Assembly: GCF_002902345.1 (NCBI RefSeq)
Contig: NZ_PPQB01000012.1
Location: forward strand, 119,972 to 183,971
DNA from: Staphylococcus arlettae
Lineage (GTDB): Bacteria > Bacillota > Bacilli > Staphylococcales > Staphylococcaceae
Direction of reading: 5' to 3'
Length of the DNA stretch: 64,000 nucleotides
Each line of letters starts with the position of its first letter. Position 1 is the stretch's first letter. Made by a program: the position numbers and the translations under genes. Below the pieces are notes generated by a model that ran no database searches, was not told the origin of the DNA, and saw only the letters and a list, made by a program, of their open reading frames with translations. Of this stretch, positions 19,247 through 27,364 are shown piece after piece.

Positions 19247-20308
19247 GTGGCAGAATTAAAAATGAACCAACATTCACCATTAGAATTCGGTTTATACTCA
19301 TTAGGTGATCATTTGCTCAACCCACATAACGGAGAGAAAGTCAGTTACGAGCAACGCATTAACGAACTTATAGAAGCAAGTAAACTTGCTGATCAAGCAG
19401 GCATTGATGTCTTTGCAGTAGGCGAAAGTCACCAAGAACATTTCACTACTCAAGCACATTCTGTAGTATTAGGAGCTATTGCCCAAGCTACTGACAATAT
19501 TAAAATTTCTAGTTCCTCAACAATTATTAGTGCGACAGATCCTGTACGTGTATTTGAAGATTTTGCTACATTAGATTTAATTTCGCATGGCCGTGCAGAA
19601 ATAGTTGCTGGTCGTGCTTCACGAACAGGTATTTTTGAATTATTTGGGTATGATTTAAATGACTATGACGCTTTATACGAAGAAAAATTAAATCTCTTAT
19701 TAGAACTTAATAAACACGACCGAATTACTTGGTCAGGACAATATCGACCTGACTTAAACAATGCGCGTATATATCCACGTCCAATAGACAATACTATACC
19801 TATTTGGCGAGCAGTCGGTGGTCAACCAGCTAGTGCAATTAAAGCAGGTCGCCAAGGTATTCCTATGATGATTACGACACTTGGAGGTCCAGCAATGACC
19901 TTCAAAGATTCTATAGACGAATATCGAAATGCTGCACAAGCTAATGGTTTTGATACCGATGCATCATGTTTACCAGTTTCTACTGCTAGCTTATTTTATA
20001 CGGCACCGACAACACAAGATGCTTTGAAAGAATATTATCCACATCTAAATACAGGTATGGCATTTATTAGAGGCGTTGGTTATCCGAAAGCACAGTTTGC
20101 AAATGCGCCTGATTATAGAGATGCTTTAATGGTAGGCAGTCCGCAACAAATTATTGAAAAAATTCTCTATCAACATGAACTATACAATCATCAACGCTTT
20201 ATGGCTCAAATTGATTTTGGTGGCGTCCCATTTGATAAAATCATGCAAAATATTGAATTAATTGGCAATGAAATTATTCCTGGCGTCAAAAAACATTTAA
20301 ACAAGTAG
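19247..20308 (+). CDS. LLM-class flavin-dependent oxidoreductase
   Basis: A 353-residue luciferase-like monooxygenase-fold protein (EFGLYSLGDHL near the N terminus; GESHQEHF at ~61-68; GRASRTGIFELFGYD mid-protein). Such enzymes use reduced FMN, which the next gene's product can supply. The start is GTG 19247 with AAAGGAG nearby; ATG 19262 is a possible alternative. It lies 18 bases after the dioxygenase and its stop abuts the flavin-reductase gene. Substrate unknown. Confidence 0.88.
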   Translation: MAELKMNQHSPLEFGLYSLGDHLLNPHNGEKVSYEQRINELIEASKLADQAGIDVFAVGESHQEHFTTQAHSVVLGAIAQATDNIKISSSSTIISATDPVRVFEDFATLDLISHGRAEIVAGRASRTGIFELFGYDLNDYDALYEEKLNLLLELNKHDRITWSGQYRPDLNNARIYPRPIDNTIPIWRAVGGQPASAIKAGRQGIPMMITTLGGPAMTFKDSIDEYRNAAQANGFDTDASCLPVSTASLFYTAPTTQDALKEYYPHLNTGMAFIRGVGYPKAQFANAPDYRDALMVGSPQQIIEKILYQHELYNHQRFMAQIDFGGVPFDKIMQNIELIGNEIIPGVKKHLNK

Positions 20309-20317
20309 GTGATTAAG

Positions 20318-20881
20318 TTGAATATAGTATTACTTTCTGGCTCTAGTGTAGGATCAAAAACACGCACTGCCATGGATTATTTACAGCAACAATTAACAGC
20401 GACAACGAATGATCATATTGAGCTTATTGATTTACGTGAAAAATCAATCGAGTTTAGTGATGGACGAAATTATTTAGATTATCACGGCGACACATTAGAA
20501 GTCACTACTGCTTTAATGCAAGCTGACATTATTTTTATTGGTTTCCCAATTTTTCAAGCTTCTATCCCTGGGTCATTGAAAAATATTTTCGATTTATTAC
20601 CTGTTAATGCGTTTAAAGATAAAGTAGTAGGCATGTTCGCCACTGCAGGTTCAGCCAAACATTATCTTATTCCTGAACTACAATTAAAACCAATACTTGA
20701 TTATATGAAAGCACATACGATGCAAACATATGTCTTTATTGAAGAGCGTGACTTCCATCAACAAACAATTGTCAATGATGACATTATTTTCCGATTAAAT
20801 GCTTTAGCACAATCTACTGTACGCATGGCGAAAACTTATCAACAAATTTTACAAGATGAAGAATCACAATATGATTTTTAA
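20318..20881 (+). CDS. NAD(P)H-dependent FMN reductase
   Basis: A 187-residue flavodoxin-fold reductase of the NADPH-dependent FMN reductase family. The FMN phosphate-binding loop is LLSGSSVGSKTRTA at the N terminus; GFPIFQASIPGSLKN (~70-84) is the flavin-contacting segment. I favour TTG 20318, since AGGTGAT lies just upstream; GTG 20309 directly after the previous stop is the alternative. As third gene in the operon it probably provides FMNH2 to the LLM enzyme. Confidence 0.85.
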   Translation: MNIVLLSGSSVGSKTRTAMDYLQQQLTATTNDHIELIDLREKSIEFSDGRNYLDYHGDTLEVTTALMQADIIFIGFPIFQASIPGSLKNIFDLLPVNAFKDKVVGMFATAGSAKHYLIPELQLKPILDYMKAHTMQTYVFIEERDFHQQTIVNDDIIFRLNALAQSTVRMAKTYQQILQDEESQYDF

Positions 20882-20891
20882 TAACATAGCA

Positions 20892-20920
20892 AAGCGGCAT
20901 GTCAATGACATGTCGCTTTT
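20892..20920. terminator. Terminator of the VOC-LLM-reductase operon
   Basis: AAGCGGCATGTCA pairs with TGACATGTCGCTT across a single base, then TTT. It lies 10 bases after the reductase stop. Confidence 0.8.
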
Positions 20921-20953
20921 TGCTGTGACATATTAATATTTATATTATAAAAT

Positions 20954-20986
20954 AAATCCCCGCCAAGTAATAACTTGGTGGGGTTT
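20954..20986 (-). terminator. Terminator of mqo
   Basis: CCCCGCCAAGT (20958-20968) pairs with ACTTGGTGGGG (20973-20983); the minus-strand copy continues in ATTTATTTT. It is 7 bases past the mqo stop. Confidence 0.8.
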
Positions 20987-20992
20987 CATTAT

Positions 20993-22480
20993 TTATTTTT
21001 CATTTAATTCTAATGCTTGTGCAGTTGCTTTACGTGTTTCGTGTAATAGTTTTGTATCTTCAATTAATGATTGACCATAAGATGGAATCATTTCTTTAAG
21101 TTTTGGCTCCCATGCTTGTTTAAATTGTGGGAAGTTCTTTTCAATGACTTCTAAAGCCACTGATACTGAAGTAGATGCTCCTGGTGATTCGCCTAGTAAA
21201 GCGATAACTGTATGATCTTCTGAATTCACTACCTCTGTTCCGAATTGGATAAAGCCACGACCGTGTTCTTTTGTATCTTTAATCACTTGAACACGTTTAC
21301 CTGCAATGTGTAAATCCCAATCTTCGTCTTTAGCATCTGGAATAAAGCGACGCAATTCTTTCATACGGTCTTCTTTACCCATTAAGACTTGTTGTACAGA
21401 ATATTTTACTAATGGGAAGTTTTTCGTTGCTGCAGATAACATCGTTACCACGTTGCTAGGGTTGATTGATTTAAATAAATCTAAATTAGAACCATTTTTT
21501 AAGAACTTAGGTCCAATAGCTGCAAATGGTCCGAATAATAAACTTTTCTTACCATCAATATAACGTCTATCTAGATGTGGTACAGTCATAGGTGGTGTGC
21601 CAGGTGGCTCTTTCCCATAAACTTTGGCGTCATGTTCATTAACAATGTTTGGATTACTACATACTAGGAATGCACCACTGATTGGGAATCCTCCTAAATG
21701 CTTACTTTCAGGAATATTTGTTTTTTGTAACATTGGTATGGCATTACCACCAGCACCGATAAAGATATAGTCTGCAACATGAACATCGACCTGATTATTT
21801 TGTAAGTTACGTACTTTCACTTCCCATTTTTTATCATCACGTTGTTTAAAATCAACTACTTCATGACGATAATATACATCAGCGTTGTCATGTCCTTCTA
21901 TATTCTTAGCCATTTTACGTGTTAACTCACCAAAATTCACATCTGTACCTTCATTAATTTTACTAGCTGCAAATGGTGTATTGCTTGAACGACCTTCCAT
22001 CATTAATGGGATCCATTGTTTTAATACTTCTTTATCCTCAGAGTATTCGATATCTTCGAACATTGGCAATTTAGCTAATTTTTCATAACGACGTTTTAAG
22101 AAGTTTACATTTTTAGTTCCTAATACGAAACTTATATGTGGTAATGGACGAATGAAATCTTTCGGATTTTGGATAGCGTTACTTTTAATTAAGTATGACC
22201 AAAATTGCTTTGAAACTTCAAACTGTTCATTAATTTCTTTCGCTTTTTCAACATCGATTGAGCCATCTTTTTGTTCCACTGTATAATTCAATTCGCATAA
22301 TGCCGCGTGTCCTGTTCCTGCATTGTTCGTCTCATTTGAACTCTCAATTGCGGGTTGATCTAAACGTTCAAATAGCTTTATGTTCCAATTTGGTTCGACA
22401 TCTTTCAAAAATGAACCAAATGTTGTGCTTAATACTCCTGCGCCAATTAATATGACACTTTTATTTTCAGTATTATCCAT
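20993..22480 (-). CDS. mqo: Malate:quinone oxidoreductase
   Basis: A 495-residue FAD-dependent membrane-associated enzyme that oxidises malate to oxaloacetate and passes electrons to quinone. The dinucleotide fold VILIGAGVLSTTFGSFL is at residues 9-25. The family segments ETNNAGTGHAALCELNYT and FGPFAAIGPKFLK are present, and length is normal for Mqo. AAAGGTGG precedes ATG 22480. It converges on the oxidoreductase operon and is divergent from fadXEDBA. A cre-like site lies 121 bases upstream, consistent with TCA-cycle catabolite control. Confidence 0.95.
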   Translation of the reverse strand: MDNTENKSVILIGAGVLSTTFGSFLKDVEPNWNIKLFERLDQPAIESSNETNNAGTGHAALCELNYTVEQKDGSIDVEKAKEINEQFEVSKQFWSYLIKSNAIQNPKDFIRPLPHISFVLGTKNVNFLKRRYEKLAKLPMFEDIEYSEDKEVLKQWIPLMMEGRSSNTPFAASKINEGTDVNFGELTRKMAKNIEGHDNADVYYRHEVVDFKQRDDKKWEVKVRNLQNNQVDVHVADYIFIGAGGNAIPMLQKTNIPESKHLGGFPISGAFLVCSNPNIVNEHDAKVYGKEPPGTPPMTVPHLDRRYIDGKKSLLFGPFAAIGPKFLKNGSNLDLFKSINPSNVVTMLSAATKNFPLVKYSVQQVLMGKEDRMKELRRFIPDAKDEDWDLHIAGKRVQVIKDTKEHGRGFIQFGTEVVNSEDHTVIALLGESPGASTSVSVALEVIEKNFPQFKQAWEPKLKEMIPSYGQSLIEDTKLLHETRKATAQALELNEK

Positions 22481-22946
22481 TAGGAACCACCTTTCCCATA
22501 TTAGTTAATTTATAGTGTGTGCATCAGTCTTGCTCACTATCATTAGAATTATCTACCCTATAGTCCACACTGACAAAAGAGCATTTTGTACAAATATTAT
22601 TTGTAAGCACTGTCAATTGTGATTTTAAACTAGGATTGTGAAAAAGTAAATTTCGTAGTTATTTAACTTATGTGCTTAAACAACTTAATAGCATATGTTT
22701 AAACATCAATTTTTAACTAAACTACTATCTACAGTTAATTACTTTTACACACATCTGATGACTTGATGTATTTTTATTATATCTCATTTTAATGCTAATT
22801 TTCAATACAATTTCTAACATTTAGAAATTTTAACTCAATTCTAACGTTATTTAACTTTTACACTACATAACATTGTGTTATATTTCATGTAAGGGCTTAA
22901 ATTTGAAGGGGGTATGTCTTCTAATGAATACAAGTGATGCTGTTGT
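22481..22946. other. Divergent control region between mqo and fadX
   Basis: 466 AT-rich bases. A cre-like site is at 22601-22615. A possible fad promoter is TTTACA (22857-22862) and TATATT (22879-22884). A strong GAAGGGGG is followed by two overlapping mini-ORFs before fadX: 22915-22938 (7 codons) and 22924-22950 (8 codons, its TGA overlapping the fadX ATG). No larger gene is seen. Confidence 0.5.
22601..22615. promoter_or_regulatory. cre-like site between mqo and fadX
   Basis: TTGTAAGCACTGTCA matches WTGNAANCGNWNNCW with one mismatch (A for G in the central CG). It is nearer to mqo than to the presumed fad promoter. Confidence 0.45.
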
Positions 22947-24500
22947 ATGAAAGTAATACCATTAAATGAATTACACACAATAATTAAAAATGATGATGTC
23001 ATCGCACTCGCTGCCTTGTCGGTTGCCAATCTACCAGCGGAATTATTAAAACACATGACGAAACAACATGATGATACGGGAAAATTAACTGGTCTTACAT
23101 TTATGTTAGCTAATGATATTAGTAATTATGCGGATGGGATAGATTTAGACGCTTTGGTAGAGCGAGGAATGATTAAAAGACTCATCATGAGTATTATCAC
23201 TGCATCACCTGCAACTGTTAATGCTATTAAGCACGATGCGCTTGAAGCGTATTTTATACCTCAAGGTGTAATGACTACGCACTATCGTAGTGCAACATCT
23301 GCTTCACCCGGTATGATTACGAAGATTGGCTTAAACACTACTGCCGATCCACGTTATCAAGGTGGTAAAGCAAATGACCGTACTACTGAAGATTTGGTAG
23401 ACTTGATAGAAATTAACAAAGAGCAATATTTACACTATAAATTTCCAAATATTGATGTAGCCCTACTACGAGGAACGTATGCAGATGAAAAAGGCAATAT
23501 TTATATGCACCACGAAACACATTTAGGAGAAGGTTTCAGTGTGGCAGCAGCTGCACACAATAACAACGGTACTGTCATTGTACAAGTAAAGGCTATCGTC
23601 GCAAACGGTAGTTTTAATCCAAATGAAGTGTTTATTCCAAGTGAATTAGTAGATTACGTTGTTGTCAACAAAGACCCTAAATATCATAAACAAGTTATGC
23701 AAAAGTATTATGACCCTGCTTTAGCTGGCCATTATCGTATCGCTTCAATGACTCAACCACAACTAGACCTCACAGATAAAAAATTAATTTTAAGACGCGC
23801 AGCACAATTTTTAACTCAGGACGACGTAGTTAGCGTTGGTTTTGGTATTAATAATGATTTGTCACAATTACTTATAGAAGAAAAAGTGACGGAAGCTGTG
23901 CAACTAAATATCGATACTGGTACTTATGGTGGTTTACTAGGCAGTGGTATGCAATACGGTATGAATTATAATTTAGATGCCAAAATGAGACATGATATGA
24001 CTTGGGATTTCATTTATAACGGAGGTATTGATATAGCCTTTTTAAGTTTTGGCGAAGTCGATGCCGATGGTAATGTAAATGTTTCACTTCTTGGTGATAA
24101 GATGAATGGTTGTGGTGGCTTCATTGATATTAGCCAAACCGTTAAAACCATTATATTTTCAGGTAAATTAGTTGTTGGGGGTCAACTAAATATTCAAGAC
24201 GACCATATCACTATCGCACAAGAAGGTACACCTTCTAAATTCGTTGATACCGTTCAACATATCGACTTTAATGCAAATTATGCACGCAGCTTAGGACAAA
24301 CCGTTTACTACGTGACAGAACGTGCTGTCTTTCAATTAGTTGAAGATGGTATTGAATTAATTGAAATTGCTCCAGGCGTCGATTTGCAACACGACGTTTT
24401 AGATAAATTATCATTCCAACCATTGATTGCTGACAAACTACACACTATTGATTCAAACATCTATCGTCAACATTGGGGAATGCTGTATAAGTCACTTTAG
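22947..24500 (+). CDS. fadX: Acyl-/acetoacetyl-CoA transferase FadX
   Basis: A 517-residue family I CoA-transferase with fused alpha and beta halves, as in propionate CoA-transferase. In staphylococci it opens the fadXEDBA beta-oxidation operon and probably moves CoA between short acyl groups. Motifs include the N-terminal glycine-poor VIALAALSVANLPAELL region and LNIDTGTYGG near residue 323, where most relatives carry a catalytic Glu and this one has Asp. ATG 22947 is the only in-frame start after a stop; a weak GTGAT precedes it, while a stronger GAAGGGGG serves mini-ORFs just upstream. Confidence 0.9.
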   Translation: MKVIPLNELHTIIKNDDVIALAALSVANLPAELLKHMTKQHDDTGKLTGLTFMLANDISNYADGIDLDALVERGMIKRLIMSIITASPATVNAIKHDALEAYFIPQGVMTTHYRSATSASPGMITKIGLNTTADPRYQGGKANDRTTEDLVDLIEINKEQYLHYKFPNIDVALLRGTYADEKGNIYMHHETHLGEGFSVAAAAHNNNGTVIVQVKAIVANGSFNPNEVFIPSELVDYVVVNKDPKYHKQVMQKYYDPALAGHYRIASMTQPQLDLTDKKLILRRAAQFLTQDDVVSVGFGINNDLSQLLIEEKVTEAVQLNIDTGTYGGLLGSGMQYGMNYNLDAKMRHDMTWDFIYNGGIDIAFLSFGEVDADGNVNVSLLGDKMNGCGGFIDISQTVKTIIFSGKLVVGGQLNIQDDHITIAQEGTPSKFVDTVQHIDFNANYARSLGQTVYYVTERAVFQLVEDGIELIEIAPGVDLQHDVLDKLSFQPLIADKLHTIDSNIYRQHWGMLYKSL

Positions 24501-24535
24501 CACTGGGAGTTATTTACACTTAGGGGGTATTTAAA

Positions 24536-26050
24536 ATGAATTATGATTGGATAAAAACAAGATCAGATTTTGATGAAGAGAAACCCGCAATTATAGACCC
24601 AGCAAAAGGCACACAATGGACATACCAACAGCTAAATATTCGCGCTGATAATTTAGCACATCACCTACGTGAACAAGGTATTAAGCAAGGTGATGTAGTT
24701 GGTATCTTCGCACCCAATGATGTCGCAATATTAGATGTATTATTTGCTTCATTCAAACTAGGAGCCATTTATTACCCTATCAACTGGCGTTTAAGTCCAG
24801 AAGAAATTGAAACTGTGGTTAATGATTCAGGCGTTAAGTTAATTTTTTATTCAACAAAACACCTATCTAGTTTAACTCAAATACCAGAGGACTTAATCTA
24901 TTTAGATATTGATACACCCGCCTATGATGAGATTGTAAATCCAGAAGTACATCACCCATTCACTGCAGTGTCAGTAGAACATGATGACATAGCATCCTTG
25001 TTGTATACAAGTGGTACTACAGGTACTCCTAAAGGGGTCATGTTCACATATGAATCTTTTGTCAACAATGGTATTAATTTAAATTTAACTTACAACACGG
25101 TGCCTGATGATGTCGCTATTGTTTCACTACCAATGTTCCATGTATTTGGTTTTAATGATTTAACAATTCCTATGTTAATGAATGGTTCCACAATAGTGTT
25201 ACAACGTTACTTTAATGGCGAAGGATTGAACGACCTTATGGCAAAATTCAAACCTAATTATGTGATGTTGATTCCAACTATGTACTATGGCATGTTAATA
25301 GCTGACAATTTCAATCCAGCAAACTTTGAAAACGCACGCTATTTAATTCAAGGTGGCTCTGCCCCACTACCCGCTGTTCAAAAGAAATTCGCCAGTATGA
25401 ATCTCTTTTTAATCAATGGATATGGATTAACTGAAGCGCCACTAACTACTGTCAACACACCAGATAACGCTATCAATAAGCCAATGAGTATCGGTAAACC
25501 AGTGATGTTTACAGAAGTTCGTGTGTTAGATGACACATATCAAGATGTAACACCTGGAGAAATTGGTGAATTGGCTATTCGTGGTAAAAATGTAACACCT
25601 GGTTATTGGAATAAACCTGAAGAAACTGCTAAGTCATTTCATAAAGATTTCTTCTTAACGGGAGATTTAGCTCGTTTAGATGAAGACGGTGATATTTATA
25701 TTGTCGATCGTAAAAAAGAAATGATTATTACAGGTGGCGAAAATGTGTTACCTTCAGAGGTCGAACGCGTACTATCTGAGCACCCTATCATTGAACAATG
25801 TGTTGTCGTCGGTTATGACAGCCCGAAATTTGGAGAGTCTGTTGCCGCTGCAATAATTTTAAAAGAAGACACAGCGAATTATGAACAAGAATTAGATAGC
25901 TATGCACGCGAACACTTAGCTGGTTATAAAATCCCTAGAATGTATCTTAAAATTACTCATATGCCTTTAAATGCAACATCTAAACCAGACAAACTATCAC
26001 TACAAAAATTAATGAATGACAGAGCACAACAAGAAGATGAACTTGCGTAA
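24536..26050 (+). CDS. fadE: Acyl-CoA synthetase (AMP-forming) FadE
   Basis: A 504-residue adenylate-forming ligase that activates fatty acids with ATP and CoA. Seen in order: the P-loop LLYTSGTTGTPKG (~156-168), GYGLTEAP (~301-308), TGDLARLDEDGDIYIVDRKK with the hinge, and a C-terminal LNATSKPDK holding the catalytic lysine region. AGGGGG precedes ATG 24536. It lies 36 bases after fadX. In staphylococcal naming fadE is the ligase, unlike E. coli. Confidence 0.93.
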   Translation: MNYDWIKTRSDFDEEKPAIIDPAKGTQWTYQQLNIRADNLAHHLREQGIKQGDVVGIFAPNDVAILDVLFASFKLGAIYYPINWRLSPEEIETVVNDSGVKLIFYSTKHLSSLTQIPEDLIYLDIDTPAYDEIVNPEVHHPFTAVSVEHDDIASLLYTSGTTGTPKGVMFTYESFVNNGINLNLTYNTVPDDVAIVSLPMFHVFGFNDLTIPMLMNGSTIVLQRYFNGEGLNDLMAKFKPNYVMLIPTMYYGMLIADNFNPANFENARYLIQGGSAPLPAVQKKFASMNLFLINGYGLTEAPLTTVNTPDNAINKPMSIGKPVMFTEVRVLDDTYQDVTPGEIGELAIRGKNVTPGYWNKPEETAKSFHKDFFLTGDLARLDEDGDIYIVDRKKEMIITGGENVLPSEVERVLSEHPIIEQCVVVGYDSPKFGESVAAAIILKEDTANYEQELDSYAREHLAGYKIPRMYLKITHMPLNATSKPDKLSLQKLMNDRAQQEDELA

Positions 26051-26093
26051 ACTAGTTTCAAAATTAAACTGCTTATTATTTTTTTAACAACAA

Positions 26094-26108
26094 ATGTAAG
26101 CGTTACCA
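26094..26108. promoter_or_regulatory. Perfect cre site inside the fad operon
   Basis: ATGTAAGCGTTACCA matches every defined position of WTGNAANCGNWNNCW. It lies in the 79-base gap between fadE and fadD, 22 bases before the fadD start. CcpA could act here as a roadblock or on an internal promoter. Confidence 0.65.
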
Positions 26109-26129
26109 AAAACGATGGAGGTTGATTTT

Positions 26130-27335
26130 ATGTCAACAAAAAATGAAACTTTAAAAGCATTATATCCTGAAGATGTGTTAAGTATTGCCAAAGATTTAAC
26201 TGATGGTGAAGTAACGTTGTTAAAACAATTAGATGATTTATTAGAAAGCAAATACCGTGACTCTATTAACGACCATTGGGTTAACGCTACAATACCCGAA
26301 GACTTCTTTGATGATTTAGGCAAACTAAATTATTTTAACAATCCTTTACTATTCGAAGGACGAGAAGGCGCTAAAACACCGAGTCAACTATTCCAGTTTT
26401 TCATGTCTTATACTATAGCTCGATTTGATGTGTCTTTAGTCACATTACTTGGTGTTCATCAAGGATTAGGGCATAATTCATTCTTATTTGGTGGTAGCAA
26501 AGAACAAGTCGCCTATTATATTCCTAAATTACAATCACACGAACTCCGAACTTGTTTTGCTTTAACTGAACCAAATCATGGGTCAGACGTTGCAGGTGGA
26601 CTTGAAACAACAGCTGTTCGTGATGGTGATAAATGGATATTAAACGGCGAAAAAAGATGGATTGGTGGTGCACACTTAGCTGATGTTATTCCAGTCTATG
26701 CTGTAGACCCTGAAACAGGTAAACCAAAAGGTTTTATCATTCGACCTGATCAAGAAGGTGTCGAAATTGATATTATTCAAAATAAAATTGCTTTAAAAAT
26801 TGTACCCAACGCCAATATCAAACTAAATAACGTAGTTGTAGAAGAAAGTGAAAGATTACAAAATATTAATAGCTTTAAAGATATTGCAAAAGTTCTATAT
26901 TCTACACGTGCTGGCGTTGCATATATGGCTACAGGAGCGATTGCAGGTGCATTACGTGCCACACTGAACTATGTAACTCAACGTAAACAGTTCGGTAAAA
27001 AGTTAAGTCAATTCCAATTAATCCAAGAAAAACTCGCTATGATGGAAGGTAATTTGGCACATGCTATGTCAATGTGTGCACAGCTTGCACGTATGCAAGC
27101 AAATGGCGAATACGATGAAGTAGCCACTTCTACTGCTAAAATGATGAACGCTTTACGTCTAAGAGATTCAGTTGCAATGGGTCGTGGAATTACAGGCGGT
27201 AATGGTATCTTAGCTGATTATGATATTGCCCGCTTCTTCTCAGATGCTGAAGCAATTTACACTTATGAAGGTACACATGAAGTCAACGCATTAGTTATTG
27301 GTAGAGCACTAACAGGAGATTCAGCCTTTCTATAA
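26130..27335 (+). CDS. fadD: Acyl-CoA dehydrogenase FadD
   Basis: A 401-residue flavoenzyme for the first oxidation step of beta-oxidation. It carries CFALTEPNHGSDVAG (FAD/substrate region), WILNGEKRWIGG, RKQFGKKLSQFQLIQEKLA and EAIYTYEGTHEVNALVIGR, where the latter Glu is the expected base in this position class. The start is ATG 26130 with TGGAGG at 26116-26121; the ATG at 26115 overlaps that site. It is the third gene of fadXEDBA, preceded by a cre site. Confidence 0.93.
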   Translation: MSTKNETLKALYPEDVLSIAKDLTDGEVTLLKQLDDLLESKYRDSINDHWVNATIPEDFFDDLGKLNYFNNPLLFEGREGAKTPSQLFQFFMSYTIARFDVSLVTLLGVHQGLGHNSFLFGGSKEQVAYYIPKLQSHELRTCFALTEPNHGSDVAGGLETTAVRDGDKWILNGEKRWIGGAHLADVIPVYAVDPETGKPKGFIIRPDQEGVEIDIIQNKIALKIVPNANIKLNNVVVEESERLQNINSFKDIAKVLYSTRAGVAYMATGAIAGALRATLNYVTQRKQFGKKLSQFQLIQEKLAMMEGNLAHAMSMCAQLARMQANGEYDEVATSTAKMMNALRLRDSVAMGRGITGGNGILADYDIARFFSDAEAIYTYEGTHEVNALVIGRALTGDSAFL

Positions 27336-27364
27336 AAATGATTTAATTACATGGAGGTAATGTT

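Noticed and set aside
22541-22570. Fur box upstream of mqo (GATAATTCTAATGATAGTG, minus strand)
   Set aside because: Only 13 of 19 positions fit and the right half is poor.
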